DNA of 64,000 nucleotides from Trichoplax sp. H2. Lineage: Eukaryota; Placozoa; Uniplacotomia; Trichoplacea. The stretch is from assembly GCA_003344405.1 (NCBI GenBank), contig NOWV01000053.1, forward strand, positions 372,001 to 436,000, written 5' to 3'. Position 1 is the first letter of the stretch; each line of letters opens with the position of its first letter. The translations under genes were made by a program, and so were the position numbers. Below the pieces are notes generated by a model, which saw nothing but the letters and a program-made list of their open reading frames with translations, was not told where the DNA came from and searched no databases. This document shows positions 41,701-54,545 of the stretch, piece by piece.

Positions 41701-44700
41701 CGTTGATTCTCAGGGATCCTATGTAACGTGTAGAATAAGATTAATACATTTAAAACCGAAATGGTCTCACTAGCTTGAATGAAAAGATTGGAAGTCAATT
41801 ATTTACCACAGCTGGCAATATCCCTAATTTCAGAATGATAGCGTAAATGTAATTTTCTATAAGCAAGACTAGCTTGATTGATAATATCAGACGCTGCTCC
41901 TTGAGCTGTCGCTATACAAGTAAATAGAAATAATGCCATAATATTATAAGCATCATATAAAAAATTCAACTCAATAAAGATACTATAAAACGTTATAAAG
42001 ACCAAGTGAGGGCATTATCAAGAGTATACCTCGAGCTAACTGATTTCTACATGCCCTAAGGCATTGATATAAGCTAAAACCTTCAATGACTACCACTTGA
42101 TTTGCATAAAGGACGATTAATTCTTCTAAACTCTATGTCATCCATATGAAAATTTATGAATGTTAATAAAGGAGATTCATGATTAATGGATGACAGAAAA
42201 TTAAATATCAAAATGGTTTTGATAATTGCAAATAAAACATAAATACATTAACAAGTTATAACCGTATCGAAGGTGCAATGCTTGTGAATGTTTGGGCTGG
42301 TTCTGCATTTCAAATTGATTACAGGATCATCATGAAAAATTTGCGATAGAAGCAATCCACCACCCTAACCAGATGTATATGCATGTTATAGTTTGGTACA
42401 TATCATTTAAAAAAAGTGGTAATATTAATTGGCTATTTATTTTGATGTCGTACTTGTTCATAAATTCTGATATAACCACTAGAAAAGCCAACCACAATGC
42501 ATGTCCAGTCTGGACCGCCTTGTGAACTCCTATATTAAAAGATTTTTAAAGTTACTTAGTTTTATTGTTATCGCAATAAAAAGGCGAGCACAGTAGTAGA
42601 ATAAAAAAATTTAGTCTATGTTCTTGGCAATGAAGAATATTTTTGATAATAACGATAAATTTATTCATTCACTTCTTCTGGTAAGATACCTTAGTTGTGA
42701 TGCAATGGGTATAACAATAACCTGCGATATTTTTTCCCTATTACGAAATAAAATAGCATGTTTTAAATGTTAGAATGTTAACAGCATCTTTACTATTAGT
42801 GCAAGTACTTGAAAGTATAAATAGCTTAATTTTATTTAAGTTACATGTAAGTATTCAATTTGTAGAGTGCTATCTATGCGCATAATTTCTATATATAAAA
42901 TATTAGCAACAGTCACAGGTAAGGTAGCAATCAAAATTAGATCAAATGGAAATTATTACTTGGGATCATCGGATAAATATTTACTCCGGTTACGACAGAA
43001 GCATGTAGTCTCTTCTTTCGAGTCGTCAGATTTCTGATAATTTCCTAAAGTAGTATAAAAATGATTTCCAAAGTACTTTTATTGTAATATATCATAGTCA
43101 GTTTCTACTTATGTCAGCTACAATTCATCGAATTTTCGCCTTATATCAGGACAATATAGGTGATATAAATACGGATTATGTTGTCAATGAAGTATTTTAG
43201 ATATTTCTAAGATAGCAACGAAAGTTGTATATTTATATGATACATACTAGTTAGTATGGCAATTCTATGATCGTCAGCCACAAGCAATACATCGCCGGCA
43301 GGTGAAAAAGCCATATGACAACTATTTATCCATTTTTTAAATTCACTTTCAAATCTTTCCTTCTAGTTTACGATAAAATAAAAATTGAGTTTGATTTTCA
43401 AATCTCGACTTCTACAGTAGTGCACGTATGAAATAAAATTGAAATATTACGACGTTATCGATTCGATCAATAACTACTGCTACTCTACTTTGCATGGAAA
43501 AGATGATCGATTTAGAAATAGGTAAAGTGTGAAGAAGCAACTAGCAGGAAATAACAAATGATATTGATTTGAAGTTATACGAAAATAAAGCATTAACGAA
43601 TGAGTGATGTATTATTCATCAAAGAGCCAGTAGGTAAAATTAGCATCACTATGATTGATTGATTATTCATTGAAAATGTTTGGATAATATTGACAATAAG
43701 AGATAAAGTGATTTGAAAAACGTCTAGGATGGCTATCCGCTGGAACTGCTTAACAGATCACTATTAGGAGAATTCTATTCTATGACGCAATTCGCTTCTA
43801 GTGGTAGTTGACAAGTTTATGATTGCATTTGTAGGCGATTCTACACGTTTATTCATTCGTTAACCTCATCATCTCCTTCTAGGACCCAGTCGGTATTCCA
43901 GTCATCGTCTAGATCATCTACAGATTAAAATAATAAACAAAGCAAGTTATAAATAGAGAATCTTAGAATGGTTAGTTGAAGGATGATTTAAGCTTTCTTG
44001 ATTGTCTCTTGTTCTCAACAGCTTATGCATCGCTATATTACAGCATTCTAACAACATTACTTTTCCTTTCTGTTCTTTTAGTCAGTACAAAGGATTTAAC
44101 TAATCAAACTTAAGCTTTATTTAATGCTACATGTTCTCAACAGCGAGTCTATGAAGAATCGATCTATTTTACAGCACTCTATCCATGTCACATTTTCTTT
44201 CTCTTCCTTTTTGAGCTTTTACAAAGGATTACGCGTAGACTGTCATTTTACAGCTTTATTCTACTTTTATAAAGTACGTATGTTGTCATTGTATGCATCA
44301 GCAATCTACATCGTTGAACTCTCTTTAACCTACTGATGTCCAATTTAGTTCTCTATTGCCTTGTCTATGTTTTTTTTGCTGAAGTATCATTCTGATTGTA
44401 TTGACGTCTCGACTGAATGAATATCGTGCAAAATAGAAGCCTGTTTATCCTGCAAATAGGATACACACTCAAGACGATTATTATTTTGATATGCAGTAGA
44501 CAAGCAGAATTGATCGCCACTATCATCATCTATTCCATTACTGTAAGAAGTAAAGTAATCCACGTAGAAATGGCGAAAGATAGCAGAAAAAAATGAAAAC
44601 GTAGCTGATCTCAAACAGGACAACATCATTGCCAAAAGCAAGCTAGCAATCCAACGCTGTCGTCCTTGTCTTCATGACCTACGACTATTCTTATGGCTAC

Positions 44701-44825
44701 TGACATAGCAATACTGATTTACCTGGATGAATTTCTTCATCAAATGCTTGATTCACTGATGCCCAATCTTCATAAACTAAACGTAATTCTTCAGCCTTAG
44801 CAAAGAATTGTAATTTACACGCCAT
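35703..44825 (-). CDS. RAB3GAP2: Rab3 GTPase-activating protein, non-catalytic subunit
   Basis: With RAB3GAP1 this protein controls Rab3 GTPases in exocytosis and acts as a Rab18 exchange factor at the ER. At least 37 exons give about 1,390 aa (human 1,393). It starts [10 protein letters not shown] at 44823-44825 (human also starts MAC), then an acidic WNTDW segment (43865-43917). Strong matches follow: [18 protein letters not shown] (42454-42529), [12 protein letters not shown] (about 42.03-42.13 kb), YGLPDDKR and [19 protein letters not shown] (40645-41029), [27 protein letters not shown] (about 40.51-40.57 kb), [15 protein letters not shown] (about 37.23-37.44 kb), and a final exon 35703-35846 ending ITYLL. 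The N-terminal half is the family's beta-propeller-like region and the rest is helical. Small exons include 42845-42873 (29 nt), 42690-42721 (32 nt) and 39013-39029 (17 nt). The gene is divergent from XRCC3. Confidence 0.95.
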
Positions 44826-45971
44826 GTTGTTGATGTGGAATTTTCAATTTTCTCTCGCCATAGACTCCAGCTGATTTTCCTTCATACAAAATCTCTATCC
44901 AAGCTGGATAGCCTTTATATCCTAGCGACTATTGACTGGATTTTCCTGCTATAGTAGCTAAAGCATTGGTACTGAAACACAGCCAATGATGGTAGCTTAT
45001 TTTTATTTGAACTAGAAATAGACTATTTTAACTGAAAAAAACTAACAGTTTAAGACAATACCTTGGGCCGATACAACGCTCCATGCTACAGTACCAAGAT
45101 ACTGGATACTCACGGTACCTGCTACTGTACATTACAGTATAGTGTACTGTACACTGTACAGGAGCACATCCGCGCGGTCACATGACTATGTGGTTTACAT
45201 GCTATATGGACGCCAATAAAGGTCCTCAAACATAAGCGATGATGTCATACAGTAGCTTCTATGGACTTCCAATTGGTAAAAATAGCGCAATTTCTTGTTT
45301 TGGATTGCAAGCTAAATTGCTGTTTATTAGTTGAATTTTGTTGCTGCTAATTCTGCTAATTGGCAAGAAACAGCTCAGGATACCTTTGAAGCTGCAGAAT
45401 TGCAAACCTGCCAGTAATCTAAAGCTGTAATAGAGCAATCAATTCATTTCCAATCACGGTAGAGGCATATGCTTTCGTGAGTACTGATTGCAAGCCTATC
45501 TTACGACACCTCGGCGTTGCAGAGCTAAAGACCTGCCAATAAATTCAATCTTCTATTCTCTATCGAGTTAAATCATTCATTTTAAACGACGGCATAACGA
45601 ATTGATCAACTCATCGTTATTGGTATTGATTACAAGGATACCTCACAAGTCGGAATATCTCAGCGTTGTAGAGTGGTAAGAAACCGAAGGCGCAATAGAA
45701 CAATCGACTCTATCGAATGAATGACCTAATATTGAGTAATCAACTGTCCACATACAGTATTCAATTGGATCACGTAAGCTGCAAGGAGAGGATCTATATT
45801 GACATAGATTTTAGCTAAATTGAGTACTTCAGCGTTGCTAGCCATGGCATAACTATGTCATGAGCAAGTAATCAACTTAGAAAAAGGAGAAGAATAAATA
45901 ATAATATTAGCAGTGAGTAGTTATAATTGCATTCGATTGATGAAACCATTCAATATCCGCTATCAAGGTAG
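44826..45971. other. divergent intergenic region, RAB3GAP2 / XRCC3
   Basis: This 1.15-kb space should hold both promoters. It contains a GTACTGTAC-rich cluster at 45124-45162. From 45.39 to 45.85 kb it also holds three or four diverged segments resembling 'cagcgttg(c/t)agag' followed by 'caatagaacaatc', spaced 120-170 bp. These look like an old degenerate repeat. No coding exon is seen. Confidence 0.45.
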
Positions 45972-47797
45972 ATGGAAGACATTACACGTTGGGAATTACC
46001 TCCTAGGATTATAAGAGCTGCAACGGAAGGTTAGTGACGATATAATTATTGGCCAATATCATCAGAAAATGATTTAGCAACAGCTTTGCTCTAATCTATG
46101 CTGATACCTATGTCAACTTTCTAATTTTTTACACGAATACTTGCATTAAAAAATTAAGTTAAAACACTTATTGACTAAAATGGAGATAGGTAGACTAATT
46201 GATTACACTTTCTTATTCATCCATGAAGCCAATCTACGAAATTGCGACAAGATTTTAACCTTATCCGTTGGTGACATCCAACGTAAAACTAACCTTAGTC
46301 AATCTGATTCAAAATTACTGACAAAGACAGCCTCTAAGAAAGTTCTTGGTTCTGGTAAACAATATCATTCTGCTCTACAGCTACTGAGAAGGGAAAATTG
46401 CAGCCCAACTGCAATGACTAAGGTTACAAGTTGTGGATGTCCTACGCTAGACCGATTTTTACGCGGTGGTATCCTTATTCCTGGCTTAACAGAAATTGCG
46501 GGTGAAAGTGCCAGTGGTAAAACTCAATTTTGTTTACAGTTAAGCCTGGCAGTCCAATTGCCATACAAACTCGGAGGTTTACAGAGCGGTATGTTTTGAC
46601 CATCCAAGTAATGATGATGATGATGTGATGATGTTATTACAATTTTACACTTTAATAAATAGACTATAATCCTCTTATAAGAATATGCTCTTCTACGAAA
46701 TACCTATAGGCGCTGTTTATATCTGTACTGAAGGCTCATTTCCTGCTAGACGCTTGCATCAAATGATACCATTTTTCGAGAATCGCCTTAAGGAGCATCA
46801 GCTTGAATCTATTAAATTCAGCGATAATGTTTATGTTGAACATGCTATGACAATCGTAAGGCTAGAATGCTATATGTGCGCTAATTACGTAGATTTTATA
46901 TGACCCTTACCACTCATGAGTGAAATATTTATAAAAAATTATAGGAAGAGTTACAGGATATTATGGAAAATACACTGCCAAGGCTTCTCTCTCGTGGTGA
47001 GGTCAGATTAGTCATCATCGACTCAATTGCAGCGTTATTTCGATCGGAATTTGATATTAAAGAAGCAGCTCAGAGAGCAACACAATTACATAAGTTTGGG
47101 CGACAATTGTTACGTTATGGTAGCATCTATGATACTGGCTTTATTTGTGTTAATCAAGTATCTGATACTATTGATCCGCGTACATTTGATGTACAGCAGG
47201 GTGAAAAGTAAGCATGTCATATTACTATGGTAGAGTAAATTAATTGATTTTTAGCTTCAATTCTTTTCCATTCGCTATTTTAGTACTAATATTGATGTTC
47301 TTATAATATTGCCCTGCAAAGAAACATTGTTAGGTCGGTGATTCCGGCTCTAGGCTTAGCATGGTCCAATGTTGTAAATATTAGATTAATATTATCAAGA
47401 TGTGAATATCTATATAATTCAATCATAAAAAATGACGACAGCGAATTTAGTGAACTCACTCCGGAATCTGTTAGATTCATTTCTCATGTAAGTAGTTTAT
47501 TAATACCTTAACCAAATAGAGTATGAATTTTATGTACAGTGTTTATACCATGTGCCTTTAATCTGCTAATTTCTTACTAATAATTGAAGTGTTTTCTTAA
47601 CAATGTTGTAGTTTCCAGTCATTCGCAAAATGAAAGTACTTTTAGCACCTCATCTTCGAATGAGCGAAAGCTACTTTCTAGTTGATGGTTTAGGTATTAA
47701 AGGCATCGAAAACGTAACTACTTATATTGAATCGCAGATGCGCAAGTTGAAACCAAGCAATGATGATATAAACCAAGGCGAGCAGATGCATCTTTAG
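45972..47797 (+). CDS. XRCC3: RAD51 paralogue XRCC3
   Basis: XRCC3 works with RAD51C in homologous recombination and late Holliday-junction steps. Six exons join in phase to 392 aa (human 346): 45972-46029, 46229-46588, 46710-46855, 46945-47207, 47322-47487 and 47612-47797. The N-terminus LPPRIIRAA matches the human NPRII segment. Then come CGCPTLDRFLRGG, Walker A GESASGKT (111-118) and CLQLSLAVQLP. GAVYICTEGSFPARRL is the XRCC3-specific stretch after Walker A. Walker B lies in VRLVIIDSIAALFRSEF, followed by GFICVNQVSD. The extra length is mainly a longer linker before the ATPase core and a polar C-terminal tail. RAD51C and XRCC2 fit less well because of the ICTE..FP..RL motif. Confidence 0.96.
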
Positions 47798-47921
47798 GTT
47801 TTATTCCTTCAACATCTGAGACTAGTAATACTTTTAATCGCAATATTGGCATCATTTTAAAAAAATAGCACCAATTATTGCTATTGATCATGTACAGCAC
47901 ATTATTACAAGCCATTACTGA

Positions 47922-47927
47922 AATAAA
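47922..47927 (+). promoter_or_regulatory. candidate polyadenylation signal of XRCC3
   Basis: AATAAA occurs 125 nt after the XRCC3 stop codon, on the coding strand and before the convergent STYX 3' end at 48369. Confidence 0.4.
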
Positions 47928-48368
47928 ATTATAAATTTTGAAAATGCGATAAAGTTTTAACTTTCTTATAGTATACTGCCATTTGCTTAGCATTTGCCCA
48001 TAATAATTTTATCTACTAGTTTCTACGTGAGACATGTCGTACCATCAGGTAGACATAGTAGAATTTATAACATAGCGAAACATTTGTACAACATGTCTAT
48101 ATTCTACATGTATACTGACCACTTGGAGTCAAATGTTACAAAACGGATAAGAGAAGAATAAGAGAATATAAACGTATGCATCTAGCGATAGTGAGATACA
48201 GAAAAATAGGTTTAGTAGTAGCGTTACATGTTGCTTTACTGAAATGTTCAACGAAAACTGAGAACCATAACTTATGAATAGTATACAGTACTAGTAATAG
48301 AATTTTGGATATCACATGTAATATACAATTTTAACAGTAAACTGGACAACATCAAGAATATGAGACGT

Positions 48369-50637
48369 TTAATAATCGGAGTACATATCTTCACCGGTAG
48401 AGAATTTACGTTTGCCTATGAAAACGAATAAAACAATACTTGTCAAACGATCTCCTGTTTAACATTGCGTGCACGATTATATTCTTAATCTACAGGCAGA
48501 TGTATGAGGTCTGAAACTCCTAAAGTTACCTTGAAACTGAAAGTTATTATTTGATAGACTGACTTCGTTGATTTCATTCTGGTGTAGGTCATTATTAGAC
48601 ATGCAGGATCGCGCTAGTATTATCGGTCGATATTCCTTTGAAAAATAATGTCGTTGTCTTCAGACTTTCAATTCTTAAGCAGTACTTAATAACGGCTATT
48701 AACGATAACTATTTTTTATTCTAATCTACTATAAACATTTTCTTGGCATCAAGTTAGTTGCTGGTACCTTTAGTTGACGGATAAAACCGTCATTAGGTCC
48801 AATACAAAATCTTCGCTTTTGAACCAATTTAAATGCATCACTGTCCGCGATAGAATATGAATTTAAGTTAGTATCGTTATTCACTACGAGTATGTCAGAT
48901 ACTTTTTATCTAACGAAACTTTTGCAGTTATGAAATTAAAATATAAGCTGATCTCTTACTTAAATTCCAGATTGTATCGCTCCATAACATAGGCTATCAT
49001 AAATGCAGCACTGGTACAAGAAAGTAAAACAGTTGCATGTTTACATTGTTAGATAGAGTATTACATTGCAAATGTAATTATTCCATAAAACTGAATGCTT
49101 AAAAGAAAGAAGACCTTCTTGAAATTCCGGCGTTATCATGTATTAGGCATTTCCCTAAATGATTGTAATTTCAAAGTACACGTTAAACATTGTTTTACTC
49201 ATTGTTCAGCCGATTAAGGCATTATCAAAGCTAAACTATAACAGGAAATTAAGTATTTTACATAAAAATTATCGAACCAAGATATTACCATTGTTTTGCA
49301 AGCAATCATCAATGAAGGCTTTAACCTAGGTTAATGACATGAATTTATTAATTAGCTGACATGCAGCGTTATTATCCTGTATCAAGTAGTCGCTAAAAGG
49401 AAGATACTTATAGTACACGTATCTTCCTTTTGTTCTCAATCCTCTAATTTTTGAACTATTTATGCTTGTTAGTCGATGACATCACTTTTATAAAACTACC
49501 TTTGGAAAATGCTGTATTATGTTTTCCTCAGCAGTATCGGCAACCTCTAAAATCAGATAGCTGTGAACCAACGAAAAAGATCAAGTGATTAAGGACTGAT
49601 ATTAAAAATTGAAATTTAGGTTACAACGTTGGCGGGTTAGTCGATTGAGAAATTAATAAGATATACAAAACAGTTTTACTTTATGCGTCTTAAAAACTTC
49701 AAAGTTGGCTCTAAATACAATATGTTTGTCGATTTTAAGATTGAGATGTAACATTCTCACCTAAATCTGTCAGGAAAGCATGGTCTGACAAATCTTGCTT
49801 CAAGGGATTGTCGAATGCATAAGATATGCGTTATACCATTTTGTAGCAATACCTCCAACTAGAAGATAGTTGATAAGATACAATATTTCTATGGTAAGAC
49901 AGAATTCTTTATACTGTAAAAAGATATATCAGTTTAAACCTATCGCATGCTGTAATACATGTTGTCGAGTTTTAGTGAACAAACAGTAAGATAGAGATTA
50001 GAGCAAAAATAGAAAGGTCAGGTAATTTGGAAGTGTAAGAAACGTATTCACCTTGCTAGAAGCGGCTGCTGAATAAGGTCCTAAGTAAAGACCCGGCAGT
50101 ATTTCCTATAAAAGCGTTTAATTCATCATTGTTAGCCACTTGATCAAGATCAAATACACAAAGTCACTTTATGTTTGCAACCACTACGAGAGTTTAGAGT
50201 TATTTTAAGGTTTCGTGTTTCTCGTGTGGACTGCGTGTTTAAGGCAACAAAGTATTGAACTTTTCATGTATTGTATTCAAATCAATTTTAGCAAAATAGA
50301 AAATATATCAACGTTTAATTAAATAATCAGCGTACGTTGGCAATAATATTATGATAGATTACAGCGACTAATAGTTGAGTAACTTTGCGTAGGATAGCTA
50401 TCCAATTTTAAGGATTAGCAAAAGAGAGAGCAACTAGAACAATTCAATTCAAAATTATTGGCTTCATAGTTACTTGCAATATATTGATATATCTCATATT
50501 TACCTGCATCTCACGACGGTAGAGATATCGCCAAGTCTATAAACAGATAGAATGTTTCTAGGTGAGATATTAATCAATCATTCTATATTATCTATAATCA
50601 GTATTGTAACATTAATAGATGTAATTGACGTCTCCAT
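48369..50637 (-). CDS. STYX: STYX catalytically dead dual-specificity phosphatase
   Basis: STYX is a pseudophosphatase that binds ERK1/2 and the F-box protein FBXW7. Twelve exons join in phase to 211 aa (human 223): 50611-50637, 50504-50536, 50052-50105, 49761-49852, 49680-49710, 49500-49544, 49289-49325, 49115-49154, 48960-49010, 48768-48840, 48530-48635 and 48369-48415. Key matches are RREMQEILPGLYLGPYS, GITHILCIRQ, ENIIQHFP, then HDNAGISRSAAFMIAYVMER and DAFKLVQKRRFCIGPNDGF. The active-site loop is HDNAGISRS. Active phosphatases have Cys where Asp113 sits and human STYX has Gly, so this protein cannot form the phospho-Cys intermediate. The first exon (METSITSIN) is inferred from phase and an adjacent upstream stop. 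The exon at 49680-49710 makes a junction about 4 residues longer than human. Confidence 0.94.
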
Positions 50638-50655
50638 CTATTTTAGAAAATATAT

Positions 50656-51198
50656 TCAAATAGGATTGTATGGAGCACTGATGGAGAGTACTCCTATGCC
50701 ATCCATTTTACATCTATTACTCTACAGGTAGATCATCATCACAGTCCAATGTACGTAAAACTGATTAGTAATCGGTATGATCTATCGATCTATTCGATGA
50801 TATCGAATCATTTTACGTGGCTAGTTGGTAAGTAATGATGACAGTGAGTGATATCGAAATCATTGTACGTCTTCTGTTCAAGGGCCATATCATATTGTCG
50901 GCAATAACTGATCATACGAATAGTGCCGTAATGATAGCCTTGATTAATATCGAAAAGCAAGCTACTACTTGAAAAGGTGCCAACAAGGACGAGTACGTAA
51001 ATGACGCCGACTATTAGGATGGCAATATTCAAAACTGATTGGATCTATTGAAACTAGTAAACAAACGATCTACCGGCCAAAGAATTGATTCAATATTAAT
51101 AAGATTGAGTGATCCATAAGTTGAAAAAGAGTGTTTGTTATAACAGCTATTAACTGTTGCAATAGGGAGTATAGAATGATTTTCCTGTTGGTTGACAT
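50656..51198 (-). CDS. possible small single-pass membrane protein (unrecognised)
   Basis: Three exons, 51145-51198, 50817-51044 and 50656-50721, join in phase 0 into a 115-aa frame with ATG and stop. Introns of 100 and 95 bp have GT/AG ends (one donor, GTTATA, is weak). The protein opens MSTNRKIILYS, then a strong membrane helix (LNIAILIVGVIYVLVLVG), then a Tyr/His/Cys-containing stretch (MISYCRQYDMALEQ, THCHHYLP). The helix followed by a Cys-bearing loop faintly recalls the start of tetraspan claudin/PMP22 proteins, but there is no room for three more helices. Its stop lies only 18 nt before the STYX start codon on the same strand, which is odd. It could be a real small gene, a remnant, or chance. 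Confidence 0.3.
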
Positions 51199-52400
51199 GG
51201 TGAAAATCGCAGTTATGGTATGTTCTCTCCTTATTGATACCTGATGATCGCCATTGTATCATTTTGTTACAGAAGGTAGAATACGTTTAATTACTGTATT
51301 AAAAGAGTGCAATGTATTTTAGACAAAAAAAAGCTTGGCAAATCACTGCGATCACGTTGCTATTGGAAGACTAGAAAGACGCTTGAAGAGTAAAATCTAT
51401 ATATATCATATACTGTAGTTCTCGATCGTTGGTCCTATTGAAATATTGATACTCGTATAGACGAGTCATTCCGTAATATCCTGTCGTTTCATTTCCTTTT
51501 CGATTCAAACATGACTATAATGTAGAAAATTGACTTTCATCCTTGTCCATTTTCAACCAGATACATTATATAAGATTGCGCTTGCATCAAACTTTTCTCT
51601 CTATTTGCTAGCGAGCCATTTATAGCCTATCGATAGCGTCGAACGTATCTACGCGTGATGGACTCGACGGCAGTCTACGCGTATCCAGAAAGTAACGAGG
51701 GCCAATTGAAGATTGCTAGTGTATCCATTCGTCTACTCTAGCCAACGTCATGGATAATATTGGGCAACAAAGTTAAAACTATTGGAAAATGGATCGTCTG
51801 ATGGATCCCTTACTCCGATGATAGAATTGTTCATCTACTACTTACTCGTGAATTATCTTCGCCTGCGATGTACAACAAGTGACCATCAGTATCGATGTCC
51901 ATCTTGAATGGCAAGTCGATCACCAAAACAACCCTCACAGAATACTATTCTCTTCCCAATGCCTTCAACAATGTACTATCAGCTCGATCAAGGTAGTTAG
52001 CCAACCAAGATGATGATGGAGTGTCTCATTTCAATCGATTTAACTGCAATAACAAGCTAAAATCATGCTTGGTCGTCCACTTGAGCCAATGGCGACCATC
52101 ATCAACAAGACGATTACTATGAATATTTCTACCGCTACCGCCACGGAACCATGACTCGTCAACATGCCTCTACTTTCTGGTCTAAAATAAAGCGTGCGCA
52201 GTGTCGTCTCCTACACTGTACAGCCATACAAGGTCCAGCCTTGTTGACGATGCTACTAATAAGGATTTTGCATTGGTATCACACTCTACTGTACAGTATA
52301 CCACACTTGGTCACTTTTGCGACACAACACCTATCATCATGGACTACTTGAATCCAGCCCGACAGTACTGTGTTTACTATGGCCACGACACACACATCCA
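51199..52400. other. intergenic, no supported feature
   Basis: Mixed-composition DNA. Short open frames at 52,151-52,500 run into the tandem array and show no family resemblance. I see no exon with convincing splice context. Confidence 0.5.
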
Positions 52401-52404
52401 ACAT

Positions 52405-54545
52405 AACACTACTGATTCTATGGCTGCAGCTGGCGATATCATGGCAGTACATGGAAGGCGGATAGGATCAATGCTAAAAGCTGTGATGGAGAGATGCTAA
52501 CATCAGAGATTTGTGAGAAGGAAAGTGCTAACATCTCCATATACCGGTATAACGAGTCCATTATTTGCATCAAACATGATATTCCTGATTCTATGGCTGC
52601 AGCTGGCGATATCATGGCAGTGCATGGAAGACGGATAGCTATGATCAATGCTAAAAGCTGTGATGGAGAGATGCTAACATCAGACATTTGTGAAAGGGAA
52701 AGTGCTAACATCTCCAATCTCGATGGTATAACGAGTCCATTATTTGCATCAAACATGATATTCCTGATTCTGTGGCTGCAGCTGGCGATATCATAGCAGT
52801 GCATAGAAAGCGGATAGGAATAACGCTAAAAGCGATGATGGAGAGATGCTAACATCAGAGATTTGTGAAAGGGAAAGTGCTAACATCTCCAATCTCGATG
52901 GTATAACGAGTCCATTATTTGCATCAAACATGATATTCCTGATTCTATGGCTGCAGCTGGCGATATCATGGCAATACATGGAAGGCGGATAGCTATGATC
53001 AATGCTAAAAGCTGTGATGGAGAGATGCTAACATCTCCATATACCGGTATAACGAGTCCATTATTTGCATCAAACATGATATTCCTGATTCTATGGCTGC
53101 AGCTGGCATTATGGCAGTAGATGGAAGGCGGATAGGATCAATGCTGAAAGCTGTGATGGAGAGATGCTAACATCAAAGATTTGTGAGAGGGAAAGTGCTA
53201 ACATCTCCAATCTCGATGGTATAACAAGTCCATTATTTGCATCAAACATGATATTCCTGATTCTATGGCTGCAGCTGGCGATATCATGGCAGTGCATGGA
53301 AAACGGATAGGATCAATGCTAAATGCTATGATGGAGAGATGCTAACATCAGAGATTTGTGAGAGGGAAAGTGCTAACATCTCCAATCTCGATGGTATAAC
53401 GAGTCCATTATTTGCATCAAACATGATATTCCTGATTTCTATGACTGCTGTAGGTACAGACTATACTGGCGGTAGTATCTGCAGGAATTACAGTACATGG
53501 AAGGCGGATAGGATCAAAGCTAAATGCTATGATGGAGAGATACTAACATCAGGGACTTGTGAGAGGGAGAGAGAAAGTGCTANNNNNNNNNNNNNNNNNN
53601 NNAAGTGTTATTCACTAATATAGCTGTTAACTAATTATGGTACAGGACGTTATACGACTTGAAATACTAAGATTGTAAAGATGCCCAATACCTTACGGTG
53701 TTGGACATTAATGGTAAAGTAATAATATTGTAAGCAGTTTGATTAATACTGTAAAATGTAGTGATGATTCATGTCTGATTGTAGACGATGTTATTGCCTT
53801 AAATAGATTCAGAGAAAAGTATATAAGGTGTACAAATCTGAGCGTAAAGGAGAGAAAAAGATTTGATATCTAATTGAGCTCAGATTACTTTAGACTAGAT
53901 TCTTGTGAGTAATTAATTATTGCTGTACTATTCTTTAGAACCTTGTAATAAAAAGCTTTTATAGTACTGGATTCCTCTGTGGACTAAAATTACTGTGAAA
54001 ACGATATTACAACATGATATTCCTGATTTCTATGGCTGCTGTAGGTACAGACTATACTGGCGGTAGTATCTGCAGGAATTACAGTACATGGAAGGCGGAT
54101 AGGATCAAAGCTAAATGCTATGATGGAGAGATACTAACATCAGGGACTTGTGAGAGGGAGAGAGAAAGTGCTAACATCTCCAATGTCGATGGTATATTGA
54201 GTTCCATCATTTGCATCGAATATGGCACTCCTGATTCTATGGTTGCAGCTGGTACAGTATAAATTATACTGACAGTAGTATTTGCAGGAGTTAAAGGACT
54301 GAGAAGGTGGATGGGATAAGTGCTATGATGGAGAGATGCTAACATCTCCAATCTCGATGGTAGAACGAGTCCATCATTTGCTCTAGTTGGTCCAATTATG
54401 CCTAATGCTTAATGCAGACTGCTACTGCAGTAGTTCTTGCATCGACTGGAGTATAAATGCTGTGAAGGAGAGATGCCAACATCTCCAATCTCAATTGTGC
54501 AACGAGCCCATCAATTGCTATCGTTGGTCCAACTAGATCACCTAT
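52405..54545. repeat. tandem array, about 175-bp unit, interrupted by gap and unique DNA
   Basis: The unit runs through gattctatggctgcagctgg, ggaaggcggataggatcaat, gatggagagatgctaacatc, aagtgctaacatctccaat and a segment like cgagtccattatttgcatca. The landmark attcctgatt recurs at 52581, 52760, 52935, 53081, 53253 and 53428 (spacing 146-179 bp). A variant unit (53422-53582) carries an inserted ctgtaggtacagactatact segment. After the N gap and about 410 bp of unrelated DNA, the array resumes at 54012 and decays by about 54.5 kb. Open frames in it are by-products. Confidence 0.95.
53583..53602. other. assembly gap (20 N)
   Basis: A run of 20 N interrupts the about 175-bp array. The real missing length is probably unknown. 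Sequence just left of the gap recurs almost exactly at 54012-54171. Confidence 0.99.

Noticed and set aside
52201-53297. Many 60-120 codon frames on both strands
   Set aside because: All lie in the about 175-bp tandem array and repeat with its period.
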